In this document: in pieces, positions 1-7,309 of the stretch
Layout of the letters: each line of letters begins with the position of its first letter
How positions within the stretch are numbered: position 1 is the first letter of the stretch
Assembly: GCA_023387755.1 (NCBI GenBank)
Contig: JAEWHO010000031.1
Coordinates: 1-13,402, forward strand
DNA length: 13,402 nucleotides
DNA from: Actinomycetes bacterium
GTDB taxonomy: Bacteria > Actinomycetota > Actinomycetes > Actinomycetales > Actinomycetaceae
Direction of reading: 5' to 3'
Notes under the pieces: model-generated
Seen by the model: the letters and a program-made list of their open reading frames with translations, nothing else
Told to the model about the DNA's origin: nothing
The model's database searches: none
Made by a program: the position numbers and the translations under genes

Positions 1-29
1 GGCCCCACCGCTGTGTCAGATTTGCGTGC

Positions 30-299
30 TTAGGCTGACTTGGCGTAGGTCAGGCATTCGGCGCCGTCGGCCCCAACCTCAACCTTATTGGCCGAGCATT
101 CGAGGTCGTGGTTGTAGGTGCAGTCAGCGCGCTGGCAGGCACCAACCTTGGCTGCCTCATTATCGGCGGGCACGTGCCGACCAATCTCGATGAATGTTAC
201 GCAGCCGCTCTGGCCCATCGTCATCGCGAAAGCATTGCAACCGCCGTGGTTGAATGAGCAGCTTGTCGTTTCACATTTGCCAATCGTAGGAACGCTCAT
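30..299 (-). CDS. Double DUF1540 cysteine-rich small protein
   Basis: This is an 89-residue protein made of two copies of the DUF1540 cysteine motif. The first has Cys9, Cys14, Cys21 and Cys33 (CX4CX6CX11C) and the second has Cys55, Cys60, Cys68 and Cys82 (CX4CX7CX13C). Both carry an aromatic-Asn-His element just after the second Cys (FNH, YNH). The eight-Cys pattern suggests metal binding, but DUF1540 has no established biochemical role, so I assign none. No signal peptide or membrane segment is visible, so it is probably cytosolic. I start it at the ATG at 299 (protein begins MSVPTIGKC) because AAGGAGA lies at 305-311, well spaced from it. A longer reading from an ATG at 314 would place that ribosome-binding site inside the coding region. 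Two palindromes lie about 80-115 bases upstream. Confidence 0.85.
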   Translation of the reverse strand: MSVPTIGKCETTSCSFNHGGCNAFAMTMGQSGCVTFIEIGRHVPADNEAAKVGACQRADCTYNHDLECSANKVEVGADGAECLTYAKSA

Positions 300-378
300 A
301 ATCGTCTCCTTCATGTTGAGCTGAGTTCTCGTTATGCCCCCACAATATCAAGGAACAAACCTTCTAAATAGCGTCATT

Positions 379-413
379 TTAGTGCTCGAAATTCACTAAG
401 GTTGGCCAACCTT
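379..413. promoter_or_regulatory. Overlapping palindromes, candidate operator
   Basis: Two inverted repeats overlap. TTAGTG and CACTAA face each other across nine bases (379-399), and the perfect 16-base palindrome AAGGTTGGCCAACCTT covers 398-413. They lie 80-114 bases upstream of the DUF1540 start at 299 and about 260 bases before valS. The second resembles the half-sites of DtxR/IdeR iron boxes (AGGTT...AACCT), but its half-sites are four rather than five bases apart, so it is not a clean match. The regulator and the gene controlled are unknown. Confidence 0.4.
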
Positions 414-659
414 CACCTGAACACCACCCCAAAAAACCTCCTCAAGCCTGCAGGGCTGACAACGGCCTCGCATTTTGATTGTCACCCTATGCGTAAATTG
501 CCGAGTTCATCGTAAATAAGCATCTCCTGCGTGGCGCAGATCATGTGCACGTAAGCCCTGTGGCTGCGCCGCTGGGTGCCCATCTTGCTGATTCATCATC
601 CCATCATGCGATGGCCCACATCCGCGCGGCTGTTTTTCAGGGGAACGGCCCGCACATGG

Positions 660-665
660 CACAAT
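660..665 (+). promoter_or_regulatory. Candidate -10 element for leaderless valS
   Basis: CACAAT is followed by exactly six bases and then the valS ATG, so a transcript starting on the A of the ATG is plausible. The T-rich stretch at 632-638 is only a poor -35 match. No Shine-Dalgarno sequence precedes the ATG. Confidence 0.35.
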
Positions 666-671
666 GACGGC

Positions 672-3344
672 ATGACGACGCACGACGATATGCAGCCCGC
701 CGCAGCCGCAACTTTCTCCGCCGCCCGCACCCCTGAACGGGTCAGCACCGACGGCTTGGAAGAGCGCTGGGATCGGGCATGGGATAAAGATTCGATCTAC
801 GCTTTTAACCGGGATGCCACCCGCGCGGATGTTTTCTCTATCGACACCCCGCCGCCCACCGTATCTGGCTCTTTGCACGTCGGCCACGTCTTCTCCTACA
901 CCCACACTGACCTTATTGCTCGCTATCAGCGCATGCGCGGTAAGGCCGTGTTCTACCCGATGGGTTTTGACGATAACGGCCTCCCCACCGAGCGTCGGGT
1001 GCAGAACTACTACGGCGTGCGCTGCGACCCGTCCCTGCCCTACGATCCCGACTTCACCCCGCCCTATGAAGGTGGAGAGGGCAAGTCGATTAAAGCCAAG
1101 GATCAGCAGCCCATCTCCCGCCGGAACTTCATTGAATTGTGTGAGCGCCTCACCGCTGAGGACGAACAGCAGTTTGAGCATCTATGGCGCTACCTGGGCC
1201 TGTCGGTCGATTGGCAGAACCACACCTATCAAACCATCGGGAAAGCTGCCCAGCAGGTTGCCCAAACCGCCTTCGTGCGGAACCTGCGGCGTGGCGAGGC
1301 CTACCAGGCAGCCGCACCAGGCCTGTGGGATGTCACGTTCCAAACCGCAGTAGCCCAAGCGGAGTTAGAAGCTCGCGAATATCCCGGCCACTACCATCTC
1401 ATCTCCTTCCATGCCCCCTCTGGCGAGCGCGTCAATATTGACACCACCCGTCCGGAGTTGCTGCCCGCCTGTGTAGCCCTTATTGCCCATCCAGACGATG
1501 AGCGGTATCAGGCCCTTTTCGGTACCACCGTGACCTCCCCGATTTTCGACGTCGAAATTCCCGTCGTCGCCCACCCTGCCGCCGAGATGGATAAGGGGGC
1601 CGGTATCGCGATGTGCTGTACCTTCGGCGACCTTACCGACGTGCAATGGTGGCGGGAACTAGATCTCCCCATGCGCGCGATTTTGGGCCATAACGGCCGC
1701 TTACTCGCGGATACTCCGGAGTGGATCACCAGCGACGCCGGCCGCACGCTATACGCCGAGATGGCTGGTAAGACGCCGTTTAGTGCCCGTAAGGCCGTGG
1801 TGGAAGCCCTCCAGGCCTCCGGCGATCTGGTGGGAGAAATCCGCCCCACCACGCGCATGACGAACTTCTTCGAGAAGGGCGATAAGCCGCTGGAAATCGT
1901 TCCCTCCCGGCAGTGGTATATCCGCAATGGTGGCCGAGCAGCGACCACTGCGGACGGCAAGGACCTGCGCGAGACGCTGCTGGAACGCGGCCGGGAACTA
2001 AAATTCCACCCCGATTTCATGCGGGTGCGGTACGAGAACTGGGTCAACGGTCTGAATACCGACTGGCTGATCTCGCGGCAGCGTTTCTTCGGCGTCCCGA
2101 TCCCCGTGTGGTACGAAATCGGCGACGACGGCGAAGTCGCCTACGATCGCGTCATCATCCCCGATGAGTCCCAACTCCCGATCGACCCATCCCTGGATGT
2201 GCCGAATGGATACACCGCCGAGCAGCGCGACCAGCCGGGCGGCTTCGCGGGCGAAGTGGACATTATGGACACCTGGGCTACCTCTTCACTCACCCCGCTC
2301 ATCGCGGGCGGGTGGCTGCGTGATGAGGACCTGCTCAGCCGGGTGTATCCGATGGATATGCGCGCGCAGGGGCAAGACATCATCCGCACCTGGCTGTTCT
2401 CTACGGTAGTGCGCGCCCAGCATGAATTCGGCGCTCTGCCGTGGAGTGACGCGGCTATCTCCGGGTGGATCCTGGACGAGGACCGCAAGAAGATGAGTAA
2501 GTCCAAGGGCAATGTGGTTACCCCGATGGGTCTGCTCCAGCAATACGGCTCGGATGCGATGCGGTATTGGGCGGCCTGTGCGCGCCTCGGCGCAGATCCC
2601 ATCTTCGAAGAAAAGCAGGTGAAGATTGGCCGCCGCCTGGCGATCAAGGTGCTGAACGCCTGTAAGTTCGCGCTGACAATGGGTGAGGGAGATATCGTCA
2701 TTGACCCGGCTGCCGTTACCGAGCCGATTGACCGGGCAATGCTCGCGGCTCTGGCAGATGTGATTGACGAAGCCACCCGGGCCTTTGAGAACTACGAACA
2801 TGCCCGCGCCCTGGAAGTCACCGAAACTTTCTTCTGGACGTTCTGCGATGATTACTTGGAATTAGTCAAGGACCGCGCCTACCAGGACCCGACCTCTCAC
2901 GAGGGAGCACCGGCTTCGGCTCGTACCGCACTGGTGATTGCGGTCGATGCTCTGCTGCGTTTGTTTGCCCCCTTCCTTCCCTTCGTCACTGAAGAGGTGT
3001 GGAGCTGGTGGCGCACCGGATCCGTCCATCGTGCCCCGTGGCCTGTATCCGACGGCGTCCGTGCAGCCGCCGGCTCTGAGGCTGATCCGGGCATTATCGA
3101 CGCCGCCGGGCAGGTGCTGGCTCTCCTGCGCAAAACCAAGTCGGAGGCCAAGGTCTCCCAGCGGACCACGCTGGCCCATGCCCAGGTGCAGGGTCCAGCT
3201 GCCGCTGCCGAGCAGGCCAACGCAGCGCTAACCGATCTGCGCGCAGCCGGCCGGATGCGTGGCGAGCTGACCATCACCGGTAGCGAGAATGAAGATTTCG
3301 CACTGGTAGATTTCCAACTGGACGAGCCTCCGGCAAAGAAGTAA
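672..3344 (+). CDS. valS: Valyl-tRNA synthetase, archaeal/rickettsial type
   Basis: Class Ia aminoacyl-tRNA synthetase (890 residues) that attaches valine to tRNA-Val in the cytosol and edits mischarged threonine. The HIGH signature is HVGH at residues 69-72 and the KMSKS loop is at 607-611. The CP1 editing domain shows DTTRPE near 257-262 and GAGIAMCC near 309-316. The segments around GFDDNGLPTERRVQNYYGV and KVKIGRRLAIK-like VKIGRRLAIK resemble the archaeal/Rickettsia ValRS group rather than the E. coli or Bacillus type. The long C-terminal coiled coil of the bacterial type does not seem to be present. I prefer the ATG at 672: the frame stays open upstream to 576, but that part (MPILLIHHP...) does not look like ValRS, and a -10-like element sits six bases before 672. 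A perfect hairpin follows the stop codon, and an acyl-CoA synthetase begins 95 bases later. Confidence 0.95.
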   Translation: MTTHDDMQPAAAATFSAARTPERVSTDGLEERWDRAWDKDSIYAFNRDATRADVFSIDTPPPTVSGSLHVGHVFSYTHTDLIARYQRMRGKAVFYPMGFDDNGLPTERRVQNYYGVRCDPSLPYDPDFTPPYEGGEGKSIKAKDQQPISRRNFIELCERLTAEDEQQFEHLWRYLGLSVDWQNHTYQTIGKAAQQVAQTAFVRNLRRGEAYQAAAPGLWDVTFQTAVAQAELEAREYPGHYHLISFHAPSGERVNIDTTRPELLPACVALIAHPDDERYQALFGTTVTSPIFDVEIPVVAHPAAEMDKGAGIAMCCTFGDLTDVQWWRELDLPMRAILGHNGRLLADTPEWITSDAGRTLYAEMAGKTPFSARKAVVEALQASGDLVGEIRPTTRMTNFFEKGDKPLEIVPSRQWYIRNGGRAATTADGKDLRETLLERGRELKFHPDFMRVRYENWVNGLNTDWLISRQRFFGVPIPVWYEIGDDGEVAYDRVIIPDESQLPIDPSLDVPNGYTAEQRDQPGGFAGEVDIMDTWATSSLTPLIAGGWLRDEDLLSRVYPMDMRAQGQDIIRTWLFSTVVRAQHEFGALPWSDAAISGWILDEDRKKMSKSKGNVVTPMGLLQQYGSDAMRYWAACARLGADPIFEEKQVKIGRRLAIKVLNACKFALTMGEGDIVIDPAAVTEPIDRAMLAALADVIDEATRAFENYEHARALEVTETFFWTFCDDYLELVKDRAYQDPTSHEGAPASARTALVIAVDALLRLFAPFLPFVTEEVWSWWRTGSVHRAPWPVSDGVRAAAGSEADPGIIDAAGQVLALLRKTKSEAKVSQRTTLAHAQVQGPAAAAEQANAALTDLRAAGRMRGELTITGSENEDFALVDFQLDEPPAKK

Positions 3345-3352
3345 GCGCGCCT

Positions 3353-3379
3353 TGCTCCTGGCCACAGCGGCCAGGAGCA
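3353..3379 (+). terminator. Hairpin after valS
   Basis: A perfect 11-base-pair GC-rich stem (3353-3363 with 3369-3379, loop ACAGC) begins eight bases after the valS stop codon. No T-tract follows, so it may be an actinobacterial-type T-less terminator or an mRNA 3'-end stabiliser rather than a classical terminator. Confidence 0.6.
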
Positions 3380-3439
3380 CACCGGGCACCTGCTGCCAAA
3401 TCACGCCTCGCCCGGTCCCCATTCCAGAAAGATGATGCG

Positions 3440-5239
3440 ATGACCGCTACGACACCCCGCGAATTTACTAATCCCATCCTGGTGGAAGTCACGGAAACAA
3501 CAACCCTGCCGTGGCTATTGGAACAGCGGGTGCGCCGCTACCCCGCCCACACGCTGGTGGAACGTAAAGTCGCGCTGGGGTCGGCGTGGCAGAAGGTGTC
3601 CTCCCGTGTCTTTCGCGAACACGTCTACCAGGTAGCTAAAGGCCTGATCGCCATGGGCATTAACACGGGTGATCGGGTGGGCATTATGGCCCATACCAGC
3701 TATGAGTGGATGCTCCTCGACTTCGCCATCGCCCATACCGGGGCCATCTCCGTCCCCATTTACGAGACGAGTTCGGCCGAGCAGATCGAGTGGATTATCG
3801 ACGACGCCGGGGTGCGGATGGTCGTGGCGGAAACGCGCGCCATGGCGGATGTGGTGCGGCAGGCAGCCGATGACGCCGTCGTCGTGGAGTCATTGGACCG
3901 CGACGCGATCGTGCATATCGTGCAGGCGGGTCAGGCCATTCCCGACGCCGAAGTGACCGCACGGGCACGCGCCGTCCGTAGTGATGATGTGATGACGATT
4001 ATCTACACCTCGGGCACCACCGGCCGCCCCAAGGGAGTGGAACTTACCCACGCGAATTTCGTTGGGCTGGCGCAAAATGGCATTGTCTGGATGCCGGAGC
4101 TACTGCAGGGCCGGCAGTCGCGAGTACTGCTATTCCTCCCGCTCGCGCATGTTTTTGCGCGCTTCATCCAGGTGCTCCCGGTAGCTGCCGAAGGGGCGGT
4201 CGGCCATTGCTCCGACACCCAAAACCTGTTGGAAGATATTGCGTCCTTCAAACCCTCCTATGTGCTGGCAGTTCCGCGCGTATTTGAAAAGATTTACAAC
4301 GCAGCCGATGCCAAAGCGGGCAGCGGCGCAAAGTTGAAGCTCTTCCGCTGGGCGGCCAAGGTAGCGATCTCATACTCGCGCGCGTTGGAGACATCTGAGG
4401 GCCCCAGCCGCACCCTGCTGGCACAGCAGGCGCTAGCGCAGAAACTCGTCCATCACAAGATTATGGACCTGTTCGGCGGCGCCAAATACGCAATCTCGGG
4501 CGGCGGCCCCCTGGGTGAGCGGCTAGGCCACTTCTTCCGGGGCATCGGCTTGCAAATCCTCGAGGGATACGGCTTAACCGAAACCACCGCTCCTCTCAGC
4601 GTCAACACCCCGGCCGTCAATAAGATCGGAACTGTTGGACCACCGATTTCTGGGGTGAGCGTACGTGTCACTGAGGACGGCGAGATCCAGGTCAAGGGCC
4701 CGTGGGTTTTTGCGCGCTACCACAACAATCCGAAGGCAACCGAGGAAGCCTTCCAAGATGGATGGTTCCACACTGGGGACGTGGGCTCTATTGATGAGGA
4801 CGGCTACGTTCGTATCACCGGGCGACGGAAGGAAATCATTGTTACCGCGGGCGGCAAAAATGTGGCTCCCGCCGTATTAGAAGACCGCCTGCGCGGTCAC
4901 CCTCTCGTCTCTCATGTCATTGTGGTGGGCGAAGGAAAACCATTTATCAGCGCACTGGTGACGCTCGATCCGGAAATGCTGCCCGGCTGGCTCACTAACC
5001 ACGGCCTCCCTCCGATGAGTGTTGAACAGGCAGCGCGTGACCCACAGGTCATCGGCGCTATCGAGCGGGCCGTCGAGCGTGCCAATAAAGCCGTCTCCCG
5101 AGCTGAATCCATCCGCAAGTTCACGATCTTAGCTACCGATTTCACCGAAGCTAACGGTCTCTTAACGCCGTCATTGAAGATCAAACGCGGACCGATTATG
5201 GAACAGTTCGCGGATGACATTGAGGACCTTTACACCTAA
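3440..5239 (+). CDS. Long-chain fatty-acid-CoA ligase (FadD15-like)
   Basis: Adenylate-forming enzyme of the ANL superfamily (599 residues) that activates long-chain fatty acids with ATP and CoA to acyl-CoA, for membrane lipid synthesis or degradation. The phosphate-binding loop is YTSGTTGRPKG at 189-199. The A5 motif GYGLTE is at 376-381, TGD at 445-447, and GRRKEIIVTAGGKN follows as the A7/A8 hinge. The C-terminal lysine-bearing segment TPSLKIKRG is near residues 577-584. Length and motif order match the long-chain acyl-CoA synthetase group (COG1022) that includes mycobacterial FadD15; exact chain-length preference cannot be read from sequence. The start is the ATG at 3440, eight bases after a weak AGAAAG ribosome-binding site; residues 1-30 already read like the family N-terminus. 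A strong terminator lies just downstream, and its 3' end overlaps a short unrelated frame by 26 bases. Confidence 0.93.
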   Translation: MTATTPREFTNPILVEVTETTTLPWLLEQRVRRYPAHTLVERKVALGSAWQKVSSRVFREHVYQVAKGLIAMGINTGDRVGIMAHTSYEWMLLDFAIAHTGAISVPIYETSSAEQIEWIIDDAGVRMVVAETRAMADVVRQAADDAVVVESLDRDAIVHIVQAGQAIPDAEVTARARAVRSDDVMTIIYTSGTTGRPKGVELTHANFVGLAQNGIVWMPELLQGRQSRVLLFLPLAHVFARFIQVLPVAAEGAVGHCSDTQNLLEDIASFKPSYVLAVPRVFEKIYNAADAKAGSGAKLKLFRWAAKVAISYSRALETSEGPSRTLLAQQALAQKLVHHKIMDLFGGAKYAISGGGPLGERLGHFFRGIGLQILEGYGLTETTAPLSVNTPAVNKIGTVGPPISGVSVRVTEDGEIQVKGPWVFARYHNNPKATEEAFQDGWFHTGDVGSIDEDGYVRITGRRKEIIVTAGGKNVAPAVLEDRLRGHPLVSHVIVVGEGKPFISALVTLDPEMLPGWLTNHGLPPMSVEQAARDPQVIGAIERAVERANKAVSRAESIRKFTILATDFTEANGLLTPSLKIKRGPIMEQFADDIEDLYT

Positions 5240-5271
5240 ACCCTCGGTACCTCCGTTAGCCGTCACACCTC

Positions 5272-5308
5272 CTTGGGGATGCCAACAGCCGGCATCCCCA
5301 GGCTTTTT
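5272..5308 (+). terminator. Rho-independent terminator of the acyl-CoA ligase gene
   Basis: Inverted repeat GGGGATGCC (5275-5283) and GGCATCCCC (5291-5299) around a seven-base loop. It extends outward by a T-A, a T-G and a C-G pair to 5272-5302, and is followed by TTTTT at 5304-5308. It lies 32 bases after the ligase stop codon. This is the only hairpin in the window with a clear T-run. Confidence 0.85.
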
Positions 5309-5561
5309 AAAGCGATTGCTGATTGGGGTGATTTTAGGTCCGCTTGCAGAGACGGAACTGCGCCGGGCATTGGCAATCTCGGAAGGGGCCCCGTCCGTGC
5401 TCGTCTCCTCCCCCATCACAGTTACGGTGTATATCTTCCTAACCGGGGCCATCGTAGTATCGGTATTCCAGCATCTACGGCATCGCTCAAATACCCCCGT
5501 CCGGGCCGACGCGGACTCTGTTACTGAGGGTAGTGACGATATGGATCCAGCGAGTAGCTAA
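5304..5561 (+). pseudogene. C-terminal remnant of a TctA-family permease
   Basis: The frame ending at TAA 5559-5561 encodes a segment starting FLKRLLIGVILGPLAE and continuing LRRALAISEGAPSVLVSSP, then a hydrophobic helix (roughly 5420-5475) and a short basic tail. It matches the conserved C-terminus of the TctA subunit of tripartite tricarboxylate transporters, where LGPLAE-x2-LRRAL-S-G marks the last cytoplasmic element before the final membrane helix. Full TctA proteins are about 500 residues; only about 60 homologous residues remain. The only ATG in frame (5214) is inside the acyl-CoA ligase gene, and residues between it and 5304 are encoded by the terminator region and look unrelated. There is no ribosome-binding site, and no tctB or tctC nearby. 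I read it as a decayed gene whose 5' part was deleted up to the terminator. A translated small membrane protein is possible but less likely. Confidence 0.6.
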
Positions 5562-5599
5562 ACGCCCTCGAGCTTCTGACCCCCTGCCTACAGTGGTGC

Positions 5600-5935
5600 C
5601 TACGTGCCCTCTCCTGGCAGAGGCTCATTAGCGCGAATGGCTTCGTGGTGGCGGATTACTTCCCGCACGACGAACTCAAGGAATTTTTCCGCGAAGACGG
5701 GGTCAAGCCCAGATTCGTCAGCAAGCTGCCGCAGTCGAGCAATTTGGCGTTGTTCCCGGGCTGGATCAGACGGCGGCATATGGGTGCGGGCTTTCAATTC
5801 CCCCACCCGCTTGGTGCAGCGGAAACGCTCAGCGAGCATATGGACGAGGGCGGCGTCAATATTGTCGATTGTTTTGCGATAGGCCAATAATTCGGCAGGA
5901 ACGTCATGTGGCTCCGGGCAGGCGTGAGCGGTCAT
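5600..5935 (-). CDS. Chorismate mutase, AroQ class
   Basis: This 111-residue all-helical chorismate mutase converts chorismate to prephenate, the branch point toward phenylalanine and tyrosine. Residues lining the active site in the E. coli AroQ fold have counterparts here: Arg20, Arg37 (AERF), Lys48 (GELK) and the trio Asp57/Arg60/Glu61 in DPARE. The positions equivalent to E. coli Ser84 and Gln88 appear to be Val and His, by hand alignment only. It is a stand-alone domain with no prephenate dehydratase, dehydrogenase or DAHP synthase part. I place the start at the ATG at 5935, one base after the clpX stop (TGATATG), which implies translational coupling; an in-frame start at 5989 would run into clpX. 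It converges with the rightward ligase and tctA remnant. Its only obvious promoter is that of clpX. Confidence 0.88.
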   Translation of the reverse strand: MTAHACPEPHDVPAELLAYRKTIDNIDAALVHMLAERFRCTKRVGELKARTHMPPSDPAREQRQIARLRQLADESGLDPVFAEKFLEFVVREVIRHHEAIRANEPLPGEGT

Positions 5936-5936
5936 A

Positions 5937-7172
5937 TCAGGCGCTCTTTTCTGCTGCTTGCGTGACCACGGTCGGCTCCGCATTGCCATTAACCGCTTCA
6001 GCAGTCACAACTACCTTGACGACGTCATGCCGGGAGGGAATGTCGAACATAGTGTCTCGTAGAGTGTCTTCCATAATGGCGCGCAGTCCGCGCGCCCCGG
6101 TCCCCTGCGCGATCGCCTTTTGGGCGATCGCACGCACGGCGTCGTCGGTGAACTCGAGCTCAACGCCGTCTAATTCCACGATCTTTTGATACTGCTTGAG
6201 CAGAGCATTCCGCGGTTCTGTCAGAATCCGAACCAACGACTCCTCATCGAGGGCATCCACCGAGGTAAAAACCGGCAGACGGCCAATGAACTCTGGAATC
6301 ATGCCGAACTTATGTAGATCTTCGGGTCGTACCAGGCGGAAGATATCCGCGGCTGTATCTGACTTCTTCAGGGGTGCCCCAAAACCGATTCCGGCCTTGC
6401 CTATACGGGCGGAGATAATATCCTCCAATCCCGCAAATGCTCCGGAGACGATAAAGAGAATCTCGGACGTGTCGATATGGATGAGTTCTTGGTGCGGGTG
6501 TTTGCGTCCTCCCTGGGGTGGGACAGCCGCATTAGTGCCCTCAATGATCTTCAGCAGGGCCTGCTGCACACCTTCCCCGGAGACGTCGCGGGTGATCGAG
6601 GCACTGTCCGAGCGGCGCGCGATCTTGTCAATCTCATCAATGTAGATAATGCCTCGTTGCGCTCGCTCAATATCTTGGTCGGCAGCCTGGATGAGGTGGA
6701 GCAGAATATTTTCGACGTCCTCCCCCACATATCCGGCTTCAGTCAGGGCGGTAGCATCTGCGATGGCAAAGGGAACGTCCAACATGCGCGCCAGGGTCTG
6801 TGCCAGATAGGTTTTCCCGGTGCCCGTGGGTCCGATAAGGAGAATATTGGATTTCGCGATCTCGACGTCGTCATCATTGGAGGGCGAGCGTAGCCGCTTG
6901 TAGTGGTTATATACGGCAACGGCGAGGGTGCGTTTGGCTTCGTCCTGCCCAATGACGTATTCAGAAAGGAACTCGAAAATCTCTTTGGGGGTGGGCAAAG
7001 AGGTAGGGCCAACACTGCCGGAGCCCTTATCGAGCTCTTCATTGATGATTTCCTGGCAGAGTTCTACACATTCATCGCAAATGTAGCTACCGGCACCCGC
7101 GATAAGCTTGCGAACCTGCTTGGCAGACTTGGCACAAAACGAGCACCTCATCAGGTTGGTATCTTCAGCCAC
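5937..7172 (-). CDS. clpX: ClpX, ATPase subunit of the ClpXP protease
   Basis: AAA+ unfoldase (411 residues) that recognises tagged substrates such as ssrA-tagged proteins, unfolds them and feeds them to ClpP1P2. The N-terminal zinc-binding domain has Cys10, Cys13, Cys32 and Cys35. Walker A is GPTGTGKT at 114-121, the pore loop GYVG at 147-150, and Walker B IIYIDEID at 175-182. The RKH loop is at 223-225, the IGF ClpP-docking tripeptide at 262-264, the arginine finger Arg298 in IGRLP, and the sensor-2 GARGLR around 359-364. All hallmark residues are intact and the length is normal. The start is GTG at 7172 with AAGAAGG at 7179-7185; the product begins MAEDTNLMRCSFC. It lies 137 bases after clpP2, with a strong GC-rich hairpin in between, so it could be partly uncoupled from clpP1P2. 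Chorismate mutase follows after one base. Confidence 0.97.
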   Translation of the reverse strand: MAEDTNLMRCSFCAKSAKQVRKLIAGAGSYICDECVELCQEIINEELDKGSGSVGPTSLPTPKEIFEFLSEYVIGQDEAKRTLAVAVYNHYKRLRSPSNDDDVEIAKSNILLIGPTGTGKTYLAQTLARMLDVPFAIADATALTEAGYVGEDVENILLHLIQAADQDIERAQRGIIYIDEIDKIARRSDSASITRDVSGEGVQQALLKIIEGTNAAVPPQGGRKHPHQELIHIDTSEILFIVSGAFAGLEDIISARIGKAGIGFGAPLKKSDTAADIFRLVRPEDLHKFGMIPEFIGRLPVFTSVDALDEESLVRILTEPRNALLKQYQKIVELDGVELEFTDDAVRAIAQKAIAQGTGARGLRAIMEDTLRDTMFDIPSRHDVVKVVVTAEAVNGNAEPTVVTQAAEKSA

Positions 7173-7275
7173 GATATACCTTCTTCCTCGCAGATCCGGC
7201 CTCTTGCCGCTCTCCTACCTTATGCCGCTTCGGGCCTGCCAGCTCCCCGGCACGCCCTAGCAAAGCCACAACCGA

Positions 7276-7305
7276 GGGCGCCGGCGGCCCCCGCCGCCGG
7301 CGCTC
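7276..7305 (-). terminator. GC-rich hairpin between clpP2 and clpX
   Basis: An 11-base-pair perfect stem (7278-7288 with 7293-7303, loop of four C on the plus strand) is extended by a G-U and a G-C pair to 7276-7305. It begins four bases after the clpP2 stop codon. On the transcribed strand only a weak T-rich stretch follows, so it may act as a partial terminator, an RNA processing site or a stabiliser setting the clpP2:clpX ratio. Confidence 0.5.
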
Positions 7306-7309
7306 AGTT

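Larger units (their letters stand above)
300..671. other. Gene-free region between the DUF1540 gene and valS
   Basis: No open frame here has a ribosome-binding site or a recognisable protein. The stretch must hold the divergent promoters of the DUF1540 gene (leftward) and valS (rightward). It contains two overlapping palindromes at 379-413 and a weak stem at 531-539 with 564-572 (nine pairs, one G-U, 24-base loop). I looked for a T-box leader (a conserved TGG-ACCGCG-like element before an antiterminator) ahead of valS and saw none. Confidence 0.6.

Noticed and set aside
398..413. DtxR/IdeR iron box
   Set aside because: AGGTT and AACCT are separated by four bases instead of the five of the 19-base consensus, so I call it only a candidate operator.
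531..572. Stem with 24-base loop before valS as a riboswitch or T-box
   Set aside because: The stem is short, no T-box sequence or antiterminator pair is present, and valS looks leaderless from 672.
507..1181. Leftward open frame of 224 codons over the start of valS
   Set aside because: Shadow of a GC-rich real gene: no start signals and no recognisable motifs.
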